Shown here one piece after another: positions 33,482 to 43,042 of a stretch of 64,000 nucleotides of DNA. Within the stretch, counting starts at the first letter, position 1. The number at the start of each line of letters is the position of its first letter. Position numbers and translations under genes: made by a program. Below the pieces are notes generated by a model. The model saw nothing but the letters and a program-made list of their open reading frames with translations, was not told where the DNA came from and ran no database searches. The DNA is from UBA8337 sp049889915. GTDB taxonomy: Bacteria > Pseudomonadota > Alphaproteobacteria > RS24. The stretch spans positions 28,361-92,360 of the forward strand of contig JBMHCM010000063.1 of assembly GCA_049889915.1 (NCBI GenBank). The letters run 5' to 3'.

Positions 33482-35922
33482 AGGGGCGGGTTTATTTTGC
33501 TGAAATCATCTGGCCGCAGAGCAAAAGAGTGATCGGCTTTCTCTGGCAACGCATCAGTGCGGCGCTGTTGCTGCTGCTGGTCGGCTATTGCGCACTGGCC
33601 ATTTTGGGCTTTGACCCGCGCGATGCCAGCCTCAACACCTCAAGCGGCGCGCCACCGGCCAATTGGCTGGGTCGTCCGGGGGCATTTTTGGCCGATATGG
33701 TGTTGCAGCTGATGGGGCTGGCCATTTGGTTAGTGCTGTTGCCTTTGGCGGCGCGCGCCACACGGCAAATGTTCGGCACCCATTTGAGCCATCCCAATTG
33801 GCGCTTTATTGCGGCGCTCACAGCCCCGCTTTTAATGGCCTTGGCCTTGGCGTTGGGCGGCCGTGACGCATCACCCTATGAGCCGTTTCCCGGCGGTGCG
33901 CTGGGTCAGCTTTTGGCCGATGGGGTGGAGGCCGCTCTCGGCGTCATGCAGCTTTATCCAAGCCGCGATACCGAGCTTGCTTTGGCCGGCCTATGTGCTG
34001 CCTTGGCCATAGTGATTGCCCTATTTGCTGCCGGACTGGTGCGCAGTTTCTGGCAGGCCGTGCGGTTTGGCGGACAAAAAACGGTCGCCTTGGTGACCGG
34101 TGCGCCGTCGCAGCTGAGCCAAAAGGTAAGCCAAAAAATCAGCCGCACGGCAGATGGCAGCGCCGCCCTGCGCGGTCGGCTGGCCGGTGTATTGGAAAAA
34201 TTGCGCCGCGCCGAGGCAGCCTCTGCACCGTCCGCTTCGTCGGCCTCCGACATGGCGATATCGGCTCAGCCATCCCCGCCAGGCGCACCACCAACTTCCC
34301 CCGCGGTCTCGTCAACGTCCGCACCGGTTGTGCCGCAAGTCGAGGTCACAACACCCAGCGGCAAGCCGAAACCGGGCAAGCGCGCCAAAGCGGAGGCGCA
34401 ACCGCGCTTGGCCTTGGACGGCGCTTCTGACAAGGCGGGCAGCCATCAATTGCCGCCGCTGACCCTGTTGACCGAACATCAACCGGTCAAGCAAACCGCC
34501 GCCCTGTCGAAGGATGCGCTGGAGGCCAATGCCCGCATGTTGGAAACCGTGCTGGCCGATTTCGGCATTAAGGGCAGCATCGGTAAAGTGCGCCCCGGCC
34601 CGGTGGTGACGCTTTATGAATTGGAACCGGCGGCCGGTGTGCGCTCCTCGCGCGTAGTCGGTTTGGCCGATGATATTGCCCGGTCGATGAGCGCCGTCTC
34701 AGCCCGTGTTGCGCCGGTGCCGGGTGCCAATGTTATTGGTATTGAATTGCCCAATCACACACGCGAGCTGGTGTCATTGCGCGAGCTGTTGTCGAGCCGT
34801 GACTTTGAAAGCGGCAAGTCGAAACTGACTATGGCGCTGGGCAAGGATATTGGCGGCGCGCCGGTGATGAGCGATTTGGCCCGCATGCCGCATCTCTTGG
34901 TCGCCGGCACTACGGGTTCGGGTAAATCGGTCGGTATCAATACGATGATTTTGTCGCTGCTTTATCGGCTGACGCCGGAGCAATGCCGATTGATTTTGGT
35001 CGATCCGAAAATGCTCGAATTATCGGTTTATGATGGCATTCCGCATTTGCTGGCGCCGGTTGTCACCGAGCCGAAAAAAGCCGTGGTGGCGCTAAAATGG
35101 GTGGTCCAGGAAATGGAAAACCGCTACCGCAAAATGGCCAAAATCGGCGTCCGCAATATTGACGGCTTTAACGAACGGATGCGTGAGGCACAAAAATCCG
35201 GCGAGACCTTATCGCGCCGTGTGCAGACCGGCTTTGATCCGGAAACCGGCGAGGCGATTTTTGAAGAAGAGAGCATTGAGCCGGAAGTGCTGCCCTTCAT
35301 CGTTGTGGTGATTGATGAAATGGCCGATCTGATGATGGTCGCCGGTAAGGATATTGAAGCGGCCGTGCAGCGTTTGGCGCAAATGGCGCGGGCCGCCGGT
35401 GTGCATTTGATAACGGCCACGCAGCGGCCTTCGGTTGACGTCATCACCGGCACCATTAAAGCCAATTTCCCAAGCCGTATTTCTTTTCAAGTCACCTCAA
35501 AAATCGACAGCCGCACCGTGCTGGGCGAGCAAGGCGCCGAGCAATTATTGGGGCAGGGCGATATGTTGTTTATGGGCGGCGGTGGCCGTGTGCAGCGTGT
35601 GCATGGGCCGTTTGTCTCCGATGAAGAAGTCGAAAAAGTTGTCAGCTTTTTGAAAGCGCAAGGGGCGCCCGAATATATTGAGCAAGTGACCAAAGAGCCG
35701 GAAGAGGCCCCCGATATGGGCGAGCCGAGCGGTGACAGCCTTTATGACCAAGCGGTGGCCATTGTCACCCGCGATGGTCGCGCCTCGACCTCTTATGTGC
35801 AGCGGCGGTTGCAAATCGGCTATAACCGCGCCGCCCGCTTGATTGAACAAATGGAAGAACAAGGCGTTATCAGCCCGCCCAACCATGCCGGCAAGCGCGA
35901 AATTTTAGTGGACAAACATTAA
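33478..35922 (+). CDS. ftsK: DNA translocase FtsK
   Basis: This 814-residue protein has four N-terminal membrane helices (between residues about 20 and 190), a Ser/Pro/Ala-rich linker (about 245-330), a RecA-like motor with Walker A GTTGSGKS near 477-484 and VVVIDEMADLMM as Walker B, and a C-terminal gamma winged helix (SLYDQAVAIVTRDGRASTSYVQRRLQIGYNRAARLIE) that reads KOPS. It couples division to chromosome dimer resolution. Translation is coupled to the aminotransferase upstream and to lolA downstream. Confidence 0.96.
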   Translation: MKGRVYFAEIIWPQSKRVIGFLWQRISAALLLLLVGYCALAILGFDPRDASLNTSSGAPPANWLGRPGAFLADMVLQLMGLAIWLVLLPLAARATRQMFGTHLSHPNWRFIAALTAPLLMALALALGGRDASPYEPFPGGALGQLLADGVEAALGVMQLYPSRDTELALAGLCAALAIVIALFAAGLVRSFWQAVRFGGQKTVALVTGAPSQLSQKVSQKISRTADGSAALRGRLAGVLEKLRRAEAASAPSASSASDMAISAQPSPPGAPPTSPAVSSTSAPVVPQVEVTTPSGKPKPGKRAKAEAQPRLALDGASDKAGSHQLPPLTLLTEHQPVKQTAALSKDALEANARMLETVLADFGIKGSIGKVRPGPVVTLYELEPAAGVRSSRVVGLADDIARSMSAVSARVAPVPGANVIGIELPNHTRELVSLRELLSSRDFESGKSKLTMALGKDIGGAPVMSDLARMPHLLVAGTTGSGKSVGINTMILSLLYRLTPEQCRLILVDPKMLELSVYDGIPHLLAPVVTEPKKAVVALKWVVQEMENRYRKMAKIGVRNIDGFNERMREAQKSGETLSRRVQTGFDPETGEAIFEEESIEPEVLPFIVVVIDEMADLMMVAGKDIEAAVQRLAQMARAAGVHLITATQRPSVDVITGTIKANFPSRISFQVTSKIDSRTVLGEQGAEQLLGQGDMLFMGGGGRVQRVHGPFVSDEEVEKVVSFLKAQGAPEYIEQVTKEPEEAPDMGEPSGDSLYDQAVAIVTRDGRASTSYVQRRLQIGYNRAARLIEQMEEQGVISPPNHAGKREILVDKH

Positions 35923-36554
35923 TGCGCCGCCTCGGAATGTCTCTTTCTCTCACACGCGTGTTGGCTCTCAAACTCACGCTGGCACTGTCTGTCACCCTTA
36001 TCATGCCGTTTGCCACGAAAGCTCAGGACGCGGCGCAATTGGCACGCATCAATAAGGCCTTACAAGACATGCCGCCGCAAAGCGGTGGCTTTGTGCAGCA
36101 ACAAGCCAATGGCAGTCTCTTGCGCGGCACCTATCATATGCATTGGCCCAACCGCTTGCGCTTTGCTTATGGCGCCGATGGGCCGGTTATCACCGTCAGG
36201 AAAAATTTTCTCGCCGTTCAGGACGCGCCGCGGGCCGAGCCGAATTGGCTGCCGGTCAGCCTGACCCCTTTGGCGCTCATTCGCCAAGCCGTTGCTGATG
36301 GGGTGCAGCCGGAAATGGCGGTGGCGTTTGACGCGCAGCCCAGCTATTGGGCGCTCAGTCTGAAAGACCCAAGCGGTGAAACACCCGGTCAAGCGACATT
36401 GTATTTCAGCCAACCCGATGGCCAGCTGATGGGCTGGCAATTGGTCGATGTACAAAATCTCGTGACGCAAGTGCAATTGGTTGACCGACAAACCCATCAA
36501 TCGCTGGACGAGGCGGTCTTCGCGATCGATTATGACAGCGAGGATGAGGAGTAA
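35922..36554 (+). CDS. lolA: LolA-like outer-membrane lipoprotein carrier
   Basis: This 210-residue protein has a signal peptide (to about residue 34, ATKAQ) and the LolA fold, with SGGFVQQQANGSLLRGTYHMHWPNRLRFAY matching the family start. It ferries lipoproteins through the periplasm to the outer membrane. Its ATG shares one base with the ftsK stop (TAATG). The ftsK-lolA order is conserved in alphaproteobacteria. Confidence 0.85.
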   Translation: MRRLGMSLSLTRVLALKLTLALSVTLIMPFATKAQDAAQLARINKALQDMPPQSGGFVQQQANGSLLRGTYHMHWPNRLRFAYGADGPVITVRKNFLAVQDAPRAEPNWLPVSLTPLALIRQAVADGVQPEMAVAFDAQPSYWALSLKDPSGETPGQATLYFSQPDGQLMGWQLVDVQNLVTQVQLVDRQTHQSLDEAVFAIDYDSEDEE

Positions 36555-36557
36555 GTA

Positions 36558-37214
36558 ATGCGCAAAATGGGACAAGAAACCGATTGGCAACCCGATGCCG
36601 ACAGCCTGTTGGCTTTGGAGGCGGAGATTCCCTTGCTGTCCGTGTTGCGCGATTTCACCGAGCGGGCGCAGCGGGCCCGTTGGTTTGCCGAATTGGGCGA
36701 ACCGCTGGACGATAAAACACAGAAAATTGCCCGTGCCTATTTGGACGGTCTGGGCTTTCCCGATGCCGATGCGGTCGGTGTGCCCGATTGGGATGATGCG
36801 TTGGATGCGGCCGCCAGTCTCGACCTCAATGCGGAAGCCTGGGAGGCGGAAGAACAATTGCGCGCCGCCGTAATGGACGAGGTGCTGGGCGTGGTCAGCG
36901 AAGAGGGGCTAGGTGTCATGTTGGCCCATTTGGCAGCGCAATTGGCCGGACAAGTGCCAGAAATGATCGACGAGGCACTCATGTTGGCCGATGAAGCACC
37001 CGACAGCATTCGTGATTTGGCAGTCGGGGCAGCGCAACAAGCGGCCCATGGTGGCGCCTTGGCGCTGTTGGCGGCAGCCGTGCAGGCGGCCATTCATGAC
37101 GACATGCAGCTTGGCGAAGTAGCGCTGGAGCACCCGCTTTTGCTGCGTTACAGGCTGTTTGAACTGGGCCGATGGCCGCTTGGCTTAAGCGGCCGCACAC
37201 TGAATTTATTTTAA
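36558..37214 (+). CDS. Hypothetical acidic helical protein
   Basis: This 218-residue protein was not recognised. It is acidic, rich in Ala, Leu, Asp and Glu, without a signal peptide or clear membrane segment, and probably all-helical; residues 100-185 form long amphipathic stretches (AVMDEVLGVVSEEGLGVMLAH and following). It lies 3 bp after lolA and 25 bp before an SDR gene, inside the otherwise conserved ftsK-lolA-xthA run, so it is very likely expressed with them. Confidence 0.6.
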   Translation: MRKMGQETDWQPDADSLLALEAEIPLLSVLRDFTERAQRARWFAELGEPLDDKTQKIARAYLDGLGFPDADAVGVPDWDDALDAAASLDLNAEAWEAEEQLRAAVMDEVLGVVSEEGLGVMLAHLAAQLAGQVPEMIDEALMLADEAPDSIRDLAVGAAQQAAHGGALALLAAAVQAAIHDDMQLGEVALEHPLLLRYRLFELGRWPLGLSGRTLNLF

Positions 37215-37239
37215 CACGAACCGGTTGGACGAATTGGAT

Positions 37240-38076
37240 ATGCAAGACTATCAAGGACGATTGGCGATTGTCACCGGCGCGGCCGAGGGCATTGGCGCCA
37301 TGCTGGCCGAAGGGTTGGCGCGGGCTGGCATGAGCGTGGCGATTTTGGACATTCAACAGGCCGCCGCGCAAGCGACGGCGGATAGGCTGAGCCGGCAAAC
37401 CGGCAGCCCGTGTTTTGCCGTGCCGGTCGATGTCAGCGATCGTGACGCCTTACTGCAGGTAGCGGAGGATTTGCAAGCGCGGCCTGAGCCATGGGGGCTG
37501 GTTTGGATCAATGCCGGGGTTGGCGTTGGCGCGCGCCTGGTCGGCGGTAATCCGAAGGCCGTTGAATGGGGCTATGGTGTCAATGTGCTGGGCGCCATTT
37601 GGACGGCGCAGGCTTTTCTGCCACCGCTTTTTGCCACCAATGATGGCGGTGTGCGGCATATCGGTTTCACCGCGTCGTCGGCGGCTTTGGCCGAGCCGCA
37701 AGCGCCGCTGACATTATATGCGGCCAGCAAGCATGCCAGCCTTGGCTTGGCCGAAGGGTTGCGGGCTGAGGCGGCGGCGCAAGACGTGCCGATGACAATT
37801 TTATGCCCCGGCCTGTTGAACACCGATATTTGGGATGCGGCGCGCGCCCGACCGGAAAAGTTCGGCGGACCGAAACGCATGGACCCGTCAATCTCCGGCC
37901 AATGGAAACAGGCCTTGAAGCCCGAAACCATGTGGCTGCATATTGCCGACAAGCTGGCCGGTCAGGGCGGTTACTTGGCCTGTCTGCCGCCCGGTGATCG
38001 GCGCGGTGATATTGAAGCGCGCATGCAGGCTTGGCAGGATGCGATTGTGGTTTTGGACGAGAAAGACGGATTTTGA
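37240..38076 (+). CDS. Short-chain dehydrogenase/reductase
   Basis: This 278-residue SDR has the cofactor motif TGAAEGIG at 12-19 and the catalytic Tyr160-xxx-Lys164 in LYAASK. The Ile-leading AILDIQQAAAQ strand after beta-2 suggests NAD(H) preference (Asp). The substrate is unknown. The ATG at 37240 is chosen over a TTG at 37225. Its stop overlaps the xthA start by 1 base (TGATG). Confidence 0.85.
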   Translation: MQDYQGRLAIVTGAAEGIGAMLAEGLARAGMSVAILDIQQAAAQATADRLSRQTGSPCFAVPVDVSDRDALLQVAEDLQARPEPWGLVWINAGVGVGARLVGGNPKAVEWGYGVNVLGAIWTAQAFLPPLFATNDGGVRHIGFTASSAALAEPQAPLTLYAASKHASLGLAEGLRAEAAAQDVPMTILCPGLLNTDIWDAARARPEKFGGPKRMDPSISGQWKQALKPETMWLHIADKLAGQGGYLACLPPGDRRGDIEARMQAWQDAIVVLDEKDGF

Positions 38077-38873
38077 TGCGTATTGTTTCATGGAACATTA
38101 ATTCAGTGCGGCTGCGCGAGCCGCTGGTTTTGCAGCTTATCAAACAGCTCAAGCCGGACGTCATTTGCCTGCAGGAAACCAAATGTCCGAATGACAGTTT
38201 TCCCGAGAAAGCCTTTAAAAAAGCCGGTTTCGCTCATATCGCAAAAAACGGCATTAAGGGCTATCACGGGGTGGCGACCTTGTCGAAACACCCGTTTATC
38301 AGCCAGGATTATACTGAATTTTGCGGCAAGCAGGATGGCCGCCACATGCAGACCGTCATTGATTATCGCGGCGCCCCGCTGGCCATTGAAAATTTTTATG
38401 TGCCGGCCGGCGGTGATGAGCCCGACCCGACGGTAAACGAAAAATTCGACCATAAATTGAAATTCCTCAAACAAATGGCCAAGCAGTTTAAGGCGGCGGA
38501 TAAAACCGCGCCGGCTTCTGTGCTGCTGGGTGATTTGAATATTGCGCCGGGGGAGCATGATGTCTGGTCGTCCAAACAATTGAAAAATGTCGTCAGCCAT
38601 ACGGCGGTGGAAATCACCCAATTGGCCAAAGTGCAGGCCAGCCGCGATTGGGATGATGTGGCGCGCCGCTTCGTTCCGCCGGAGGAAAAATTATATAGCT
38701 GGTGGTCCTATCGGGCGCGTGATTGGGCGGCCTCCGATCGCGGGCGGCGGCTTGACCATATTTGGGTGACGCCGGATATCAGCGCGCAGGTGAAAAACTA
38801 CGCCGTGTTGCGCGAGGCCCGTGCCTGGGAGCGGCCCTCTGACCATGCGCCGATTTATATCGACCTCGCCTGA
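38076..38873 (+). CDS. xthA: Exodeoxyribonuclease III
   Basis: This 265-residue AP endonuclease/exonuclease begins MRIVSWNINSVRLR with N7, has the catalytic E34 in CLQETK, GDLNIAPGEHDVW for the active-site Asp/Asn pair, and ends with SDHAPIYIDL for the catalytic His. It repairs abasic sites. Translation is coupled to the SDR gene by an overlapping stop/start. Confidence 0.94.
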   Translation: MRIVSWNINSVRLREPLVLQLIKQLKPDVICLQETKCPNDSFPEKAFKKAGFAHIAKNGIKGYHGVATLSKHPFISQDYTEFCGKQDGRHMQTVIDYRGAPLAIENFYVPAGGDEPDPTVNEKFDHKLKFLKQMAKQFKAADKTAPASVLLGDLNIAPGEHDVWSSKQLKNVVSHTAVEITQLAKVQASRDWDDVARRFVPPEEKLYSWWSYRARDWAASDRGRRLDHIWVTPDISAQVKNYAVLREARAWERPSDHAPIYIDLA

Positions 38874-38933
38874 CCTGTCGCTATCGGGGAATTTTTTCTA
38901 GGCAGATTTTTATCGCTGTGTCAGCATATACAG

Positions 38934-40097
38934 ATGAGCGATTTTGATATCACCACCGCAATGCAGACGGATGCGTTTGCTGCTTTGTGCGCCAGTGCGG
39001 CGGCGCAAGCCGAGGCGACCGAGGCGGCACGCGCCGTGCCGCGCCAGCTGGCCGAGGCGATGGCGGCGCAAGGCTTGTTTGCCCTTTACGTGCCGGAAAA
39101 ATTTGCCGGCCGGCAAGACGACCCGCTGCTGGCCAATAGCAAATTATATCATTTGGCGCGCCATGATGCGGCCAGCGCTTGGGTGGCGATGATTGGCTCA
39201 ACCGCCTCGATTGGCGCGGCCTATTTACCCGATGATGTGGCCGGCAGCTTATATGGCGGCGGCACCGCCATCACCTGCGGTATTTTTGCCCCGCAAGGCA
39301 CGGCTGTTGCGGATGGCGAAGATTATATCGTCAATGGCCGTTGGGCATGGGCGTCAGGTTCGGCCAATGCCAGCCATATCGGGCTCGGCTGCCGCATTGC
39401 AACGGACGCGCCGGAGAGCGAAAAAATGCCGGAAACGCGGCTGCTTATGCTGCCAGTCGAGGCGCTTATCAAGCATGATAATTGGTATACGCTGGGTCTG
39501 TGCGGCTCGTCTTCGGGCGATGTTGAGGCGGTCGATATTCGGGTGCCACAAAGCCATAGTTTTTCCATTTTGACCGAGGCGCCGCGGGTCGATGCGCCGC
39601 TTTATCGGATGCCTTATTTTGGCCTATTGGCCAGCGGCATTGCCGCCATCGCCTTGGGTAATGGCCGCGCCGCTTTGGATGATTTTATCGATTTGGCGCA
39701 AGCCAAAACCCCGACCGGCACCGGCAAAACACTGGCCCAGCGCGCCACTGTGCAGGCCCGCTTGGCCGAGGCGGAAGCGACATGGCGCGCCGCCAATAGC
39801 TATTTCTGGCAGACGCTGGAAGATGTTTGGGGGGTTGCAAAAAGCGACAAGTCTCTGGATGAAAACCTGCGCGCCGATTTTCGATTGGCCGCCACCCATG
39901 CGGTGCGTCAGGCCTTGCAGGTGGTGCGCGATATGCATGATTTGGCTGGCGGCACGGCGGTTTATAAAACCAGCCCCTTGCAACGCCGCCTGCGCGATGG
40001 CGAAACCATGACGCAACATGTAATGACCAATGTGGCCAGCTATGAAATGGTCGGCCGCGTGCAATTGGGTGGCTTTCGCCCCGACATGTTGCTTTAG
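38934..40097 (+). CDS. Acyl-CoA dehydrogenase family protein, monooxygenase-like branch
   Basis: This 387-residue flavin-fold protein has the domain order of acyl-CoA dehydrogenases but lacks the MTEPxxGSD signature. GIFAPQGTAVADGEDYIVNGRWAWASGSANASH and YTLGLCGSSSGDVEAVDIRVP resemble class D flavin monooxygenases such as HsaA and DszC. A role as a flavin-dependent hydroxylase using reduced flavin from a partner reductase is possible; none is encoded nearby. It has its own start 60 bp after xthA. Confidence 0.78.
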   Translation: MSDFDITTAMQTDAFAALCASAAAQAEATEAARAVPRQLAEAMAAQGLFALYVPEKFAGRQDDPLLANSKLYHLARHDAASAWVAMIGSTASIGAAYLPDDVAGSLYGGGTAITCGIFAPQGTAVADGEDYIVNGRWAWASGSANASHIGLGCRIATDAPESEKMPETRLLMLPVEALIKHDNWYTLGLCGSSSGDVEAVDIRVPQSHSFSILTEAPRVDAPLYRMPYFGLLASGIAAIALGNGRAALDDFIDLAQAKTPTGTGKTLAQRATVQARLAEAEATWRAANSYFWQTLEDVWGVAKSDKSLDENLRADFRLAATHAVRQALQVVRDMHDLAGGTAVYKTSPLQRRLRDGETMTQHVMTNVASYEMVGRVQLGGFRPDMLL

Positions 40098-40194
40098 CCA
40101 AGTTTGGCCCTGCGACAAATTAAACCGCCATTAAGGACTTGCCGCAAGCTTATGCGGGCGCCTAGCATCAAGCAAAGTAAATGGGAGATTTCAT

Positions 40195-41346
40195 ATGCTT
40201 GGAACATATAGCTCGCCTTGGATGACCGAGGATTTGACGATTTTTAAAGATGCGGTCAGCAAATATATGCAGGCCGAAATGGTGCCGCATGCCGATAAAT
40301 GGCACAAGCAGGGCATTGTCGATCGCGACGCCTGGACGAAAGCCGGTGAGGCCGGCTTGTTGTTGACCTCCATTCCGGAAGAATATGGTGGCGGCGGTGG
40401 TGACTATCGCCATGAAGCGATTTTGACCGAAGAACAAACCCGCCAAGGCATTGGCGGCTGGGGGCAATCGGTTCACTCACTGATTTGTTCGCATTATTTC
40501 TTGGCCTATGGCACGGAAGAGCAGAAGAAAAAATACTTGCCGAAAATGGCCAGCGGCGAAATGGTCTGCGCCATCGCCATGACCGAACCGGGCACCGGCT
40601 CTGACCTGCAAGCGGTGAAAACCACGGCGCTGAAAGACGGCAATCAATATGTTGTCAATGGCTCGAAAACCTTCATCACCAATGGCCAACATGCCGATTT
40701 GGTTTTGGTGGTTGCCAAAACCGACCCGTCTGAGGGGGCCAAGGGCATTTCGCTGATGATTGTTGAGACCGGCGAAGCCGACGGCTTTGCCCGTGGCCGC
40801 AATTTGGAAAAAATGGGCCAGCATGCGGCTGACACGTCTGAATTGTTTTTCGACAATGTGAAAGTGCCGGCCGAAAATGTTTTGGGCGGCACTGAAGGGC
40901 AAGGCTTTTACCAGCTGATGCAGCAATTGCCGGCCGAGCGTTTGGTGATTGCCAATGGGGCGGTGGCCGCCATGGAGCGCGCCATTGAGCTGACATTGGA
41001 TTACACGCGCGAGCGCAAAACTTTCGGCAATGCGATTTTTGATTATCAAAACACGCAATATAAATTGGCCGAGTGCAAGGCCACCTGGATGGCGGCTCGC
41101 GCCATGGTCGATGAGTTGACGCAACAATTGGTGCGCGGCGAGTTGGATGCCAATACGGCAGCGGCCGCCAAATTTTGGTGCACCGAGCGCGAAAACGAGA
41201 TTATCGATACCTGCCTGCAATTCTTTGGCGGCTGGGGCTATATGAATGAATATCCGATCAGCCGCATGTATACCGATAGTCGGGTGCAGCGGATTTATGG
41301 TGGCTCTAACGAGATTATGCGCATGCTGGTGGCGCGCGCGCTTTAA
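40195..41346 (+). CDS. Acyl-CoA dehydrogenase
   Basis: This 383-residue FAD enzyme oxidises an acyl-CoA at C2-C3. It shows IAMTEPGTGSDLQAVKTTA, the Gly-rich FITNGQHADL strand, ERKTFGNAIFDYQNTQYKLAE, and the C-terminal QFFGGWGYMNEYPISRMYTDSRVQRIYGGSNEIMR. It is closest in pattern to long-chain-type enzymes. GGGAG precedes the ATG. A terminator follows, so it ends its transcript. Confidence 0.92.
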   Translation: MLGTYSSPWMTEDLTIFKDAVSKYMQAEMVPHADKWHKQGIVDRDAWTKAGEAGLLLTSIPEEYGGGGGDYRHEAILTEEQTRQGIGGWGQSVHSLICSHYFLAYGTEEQKKKYLPKMASGEMVCAIAMTEPGTGSDLQAVKTTALKDGNQYVVNGSKTFITNGQHADLVLVVAKTDPSEGAKGISLMIVETGEADGFARGRNLEKMGQHAADTSELFFDNVKVPAENVLGGTEGQGFYQLMQQLPAERLVIANGAVAAMERAIELTLDYTRERKTFGNAIFDYQNTQYKLAECKATWMAARAMVDELTQQLVRGELDANTAAAAKFWCTERENEIIDTCLQFFGGWGYMNEYPISRMYTDSRVQRIYGGSNEIMRMLVARAL

Positions 41347-41367
41347 GCTATTCGCAATTTCAAAATC

Positions 41368-41409
41368 AACGCCGTCAGTCGCGAAAAGGGGCTGGCGGCG
41401 TTTTTTCTT
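41368..41409 (+). terminator. Rho-independent terminator after the acyl-CoA dehydrogenase gene
   Basis: AACGCCGTCAGTC and GGCTGGCGGCGTT pair over 13 positions (two G-T pairs) around a 9-base loop and are followed by TTTTCTTT. It separates the dehydrogenase from the ExbB operon. Confidence 0.85.
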
Positions 41410-41446
41410 TGCGCTAATCTAATGTAAGATTTTTCGGGAGATGGGT

Positions 41447-42211
41447 ATGGTCACGGCACGGGTTTCAGCGGCGTTTGGAGCAAAGTCTGGATTTTTCGCG
41501 GGCACCGCATTGGCGGTGTTTTTTGCAACCACCGTGCCGGTGCTGGCGCAACAGGCTGAGGCGGCGCCGGGTTTTTGGACGCTGCTGTTCACCAAGGGCG
41601 GCGTGGTGACTTGGATTATTGCCCTGCTGTCGGCGGTCGGCCTGCCGGTGGCCGCCATCAAAGCCTATCAATTTTACAAAATGGATATTTATCGACCAGC
41701 CGAGTTGCAGACCGCCATGCAAGCCTATCGGGCCGGGCGCATTAAAGGGCTGGCCAAACAATTGGATGGTTTGGTGCATCCGGCGGCGCCGCTTTTGGGC
41801 TACGCCATGGCCGAAGCGCATGGCCGCAGCATGGCCGAAGCGGTGCTGCGCGAAGAGGTGCAAAGGCGCGCGCAATTTCTCATCCGGCATTTATCAAAAC
41901 ATATTTGGGTGCTCGAACTCATCGCCGCCTCGGCGCCATTGTTTGGTCTGCTGGGCACGGTGCTCGGCATGATTGTCGCGTTTCAAGGGGTCGGGTCCGG
42001 CAGTGGCGGGGCCGATACCGCCTTGCTGGCGGCCGGCATTTGGGAGGCTTTGTTGACCACCGCTTTTGGACTGGGCGTCGCCCTGCCGTTTTCGATTTTG
42101 GCGGCGGTTTTCAATAATGCGGTCGATGAAGTACGCGATATGGTCGAAGATGCGCTGAGCGAAATTATGGTGCGCAGCCAAAATGCTGCTGACGACAAAA
42201 GAGCCGCCTGA
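41447..42211 (+). CDS. ExbB/TolQ/MotA family proton-channel protein
   Basis: This 254-residue protein is the channel subunit of a proton-driven motor. An N-terminal hydrophobic segment ending VPVLAQQAEA looks like the cleavable extension of some ExbB proteins. Three further helices follow: GVVTWIIALLSAVGLPVAA, LELIAASAPLFGLLGTVLGMIVAF and IWEALLTTAFGLGVALPFSILAAVF. The conserved channel threonines are in GLLGTVLG and LLTTAFG. GGGAG fits the second ATG (41447) better than the first (41441). It overlaps the next gene by 1 base. Confidence 0.9.
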   Translation: MVTARVSAAFGAKSGFFAGTALAVFFATTVPVLAQQAEAAPGFWTLLFTKGGVVTWIIALLSAVGLPVAAIKAYQFYKMDIYRPAELQTAMQAYRAGRIKGLAKQLDGLVHPAAPLLGYAMAEAHGRSMAEAVLREEVQRRAQFLIRHLSKHIWVLELIAASAPLFGLLGTVLGMIVAFQGVGSGSGGADTALLAAGIWEALLTTAFGLGVALPFSILAAVFNNAVDEVRDMVEDALSEIMVRSQNAADDKRAA

Positions 42212-42630
42212 TGCAGCTGGCCCGCCCGCGCCGTCGCGCTGCCTTTATGGGGCTGACGCCGCTCATCGATATGATTTTTTTGCTGCTGTTGTTTTTTCTG
42301 CTCGGCTCTGACTTTGCCGATTTCGGGCAGAGCCGATTGGCACCGCCGCGCGGCACCGGGGGCGACAGCAGTGCCAGCCAACCGCTGTTGATCTCATTGT
42401 CGGCGCAAGGCGCGCTGCAGCTCGACAGCCAGCCGATCAGCCAAGCGGCTTTGCGACATCGCGCCCGCACCGCGCTGGCACGCGACCCGGAACAAGTTTT
42501 TGTCGTCATGCCGCAGGCGCGTGCCAATGTGCAAATGGTGGCCGACACGCTGGATGTGCTGACGGCGGCCGGTGCGCAAGCCATCACGCTGGAGCGCGAC
42601 GTGTTCGACATTGATTTGGAGGATTTTTGA
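42211..42630 (+). CDS. ExbD/TolR family protein 1, with channel Asp
   Basis: This 139-residue protein has one membrane helix with the essential proton-carrying Asp in LTPLIDMIFLLLLFFLLGSDF, then a periplasmic ExbD domain (residues about 50-139). It starts within the stop of the ExbB gene (TGATG) and is followed by a second ExbD one base after its own stop. Confidence 0.9.
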   Translation: MQLARPRRRAAFMGLTPLIDMIFLLLLFFLLGSDFADFGQSRLAPPRGTGGDSSASQPLLISLSAQGALQLDSQPISQAALRHRARTALARDPEQVFVVMPQARANVQMVADTLDVLTAAGAQAITLERDVFDIDLEDF

Positions 42631-42631
42631 C

Positions 42632-43042
42632 ATGCAGGTGCCGCATCGCCGCCGCGAGGTCAAATCCATCGATTTACTGCCGCTGATTAATGTGGTGTTT
42701 CTGCTCATTTTGTTTGTGCTGATTGCCGGACGGCCGAGCACCAATCACCCGCAACAAATCGAAGTGGCGCAGTCATCTCAGCCGTCCGATTATCAGTCGG
42801 CCGCTTTCACGGTTTGGTTGCAGCAAGATAATGAATTTTATCTGGCTGATAATCGGGCCGTGACGCTTGGTGAAATAACCGATTTGGTGCGCGATAAAGG
42901 GGTGGCGGCGCAAGGCCTGCCGGTCGAATTGATTGCCGATAGGCGGGCCCATGCCGCACCGCTTTTGGCACTGCGCGCCGCCTTGGCCAAGGCCGGGGTT
43001 GGAGAAATCCGGTTGAAAACTGAATATAAGGCTGCCAAATGA
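42632..43042 (+). CDS. ExbD/TolR family protein 2, channel Asp replaced by Asn
   Basis: This 136-residue ExbD has the membrane helix SIDLLPLINVVFLLILFVLIAG. At the position of the proton-carrying Asp (PLID in ExbD 1) it has Asn (PLIN). The periplasmic domain runs from about residue 48 to the end. The start at 42632 is chosen because the family begins there and GGAGG lies 10 bases upstream. It overlaps the VWA gene by 4 bp. It may pair with ExbD 1 as a non-titratable half of the dimer; this is inference. Confidence 0.87.
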   Translation: MQVPHRRREVKSIDLLPLINVVFLLILFVLIAGRPSTNHPQQIEVAQSSQPSDYQSAAFTVWLQQDNEFYLADNRAVTLGEITDLVRDKGVAAQGLPVELIADRRAHAAPLLALRAALAKAGVGEIRLKTEYKAAK

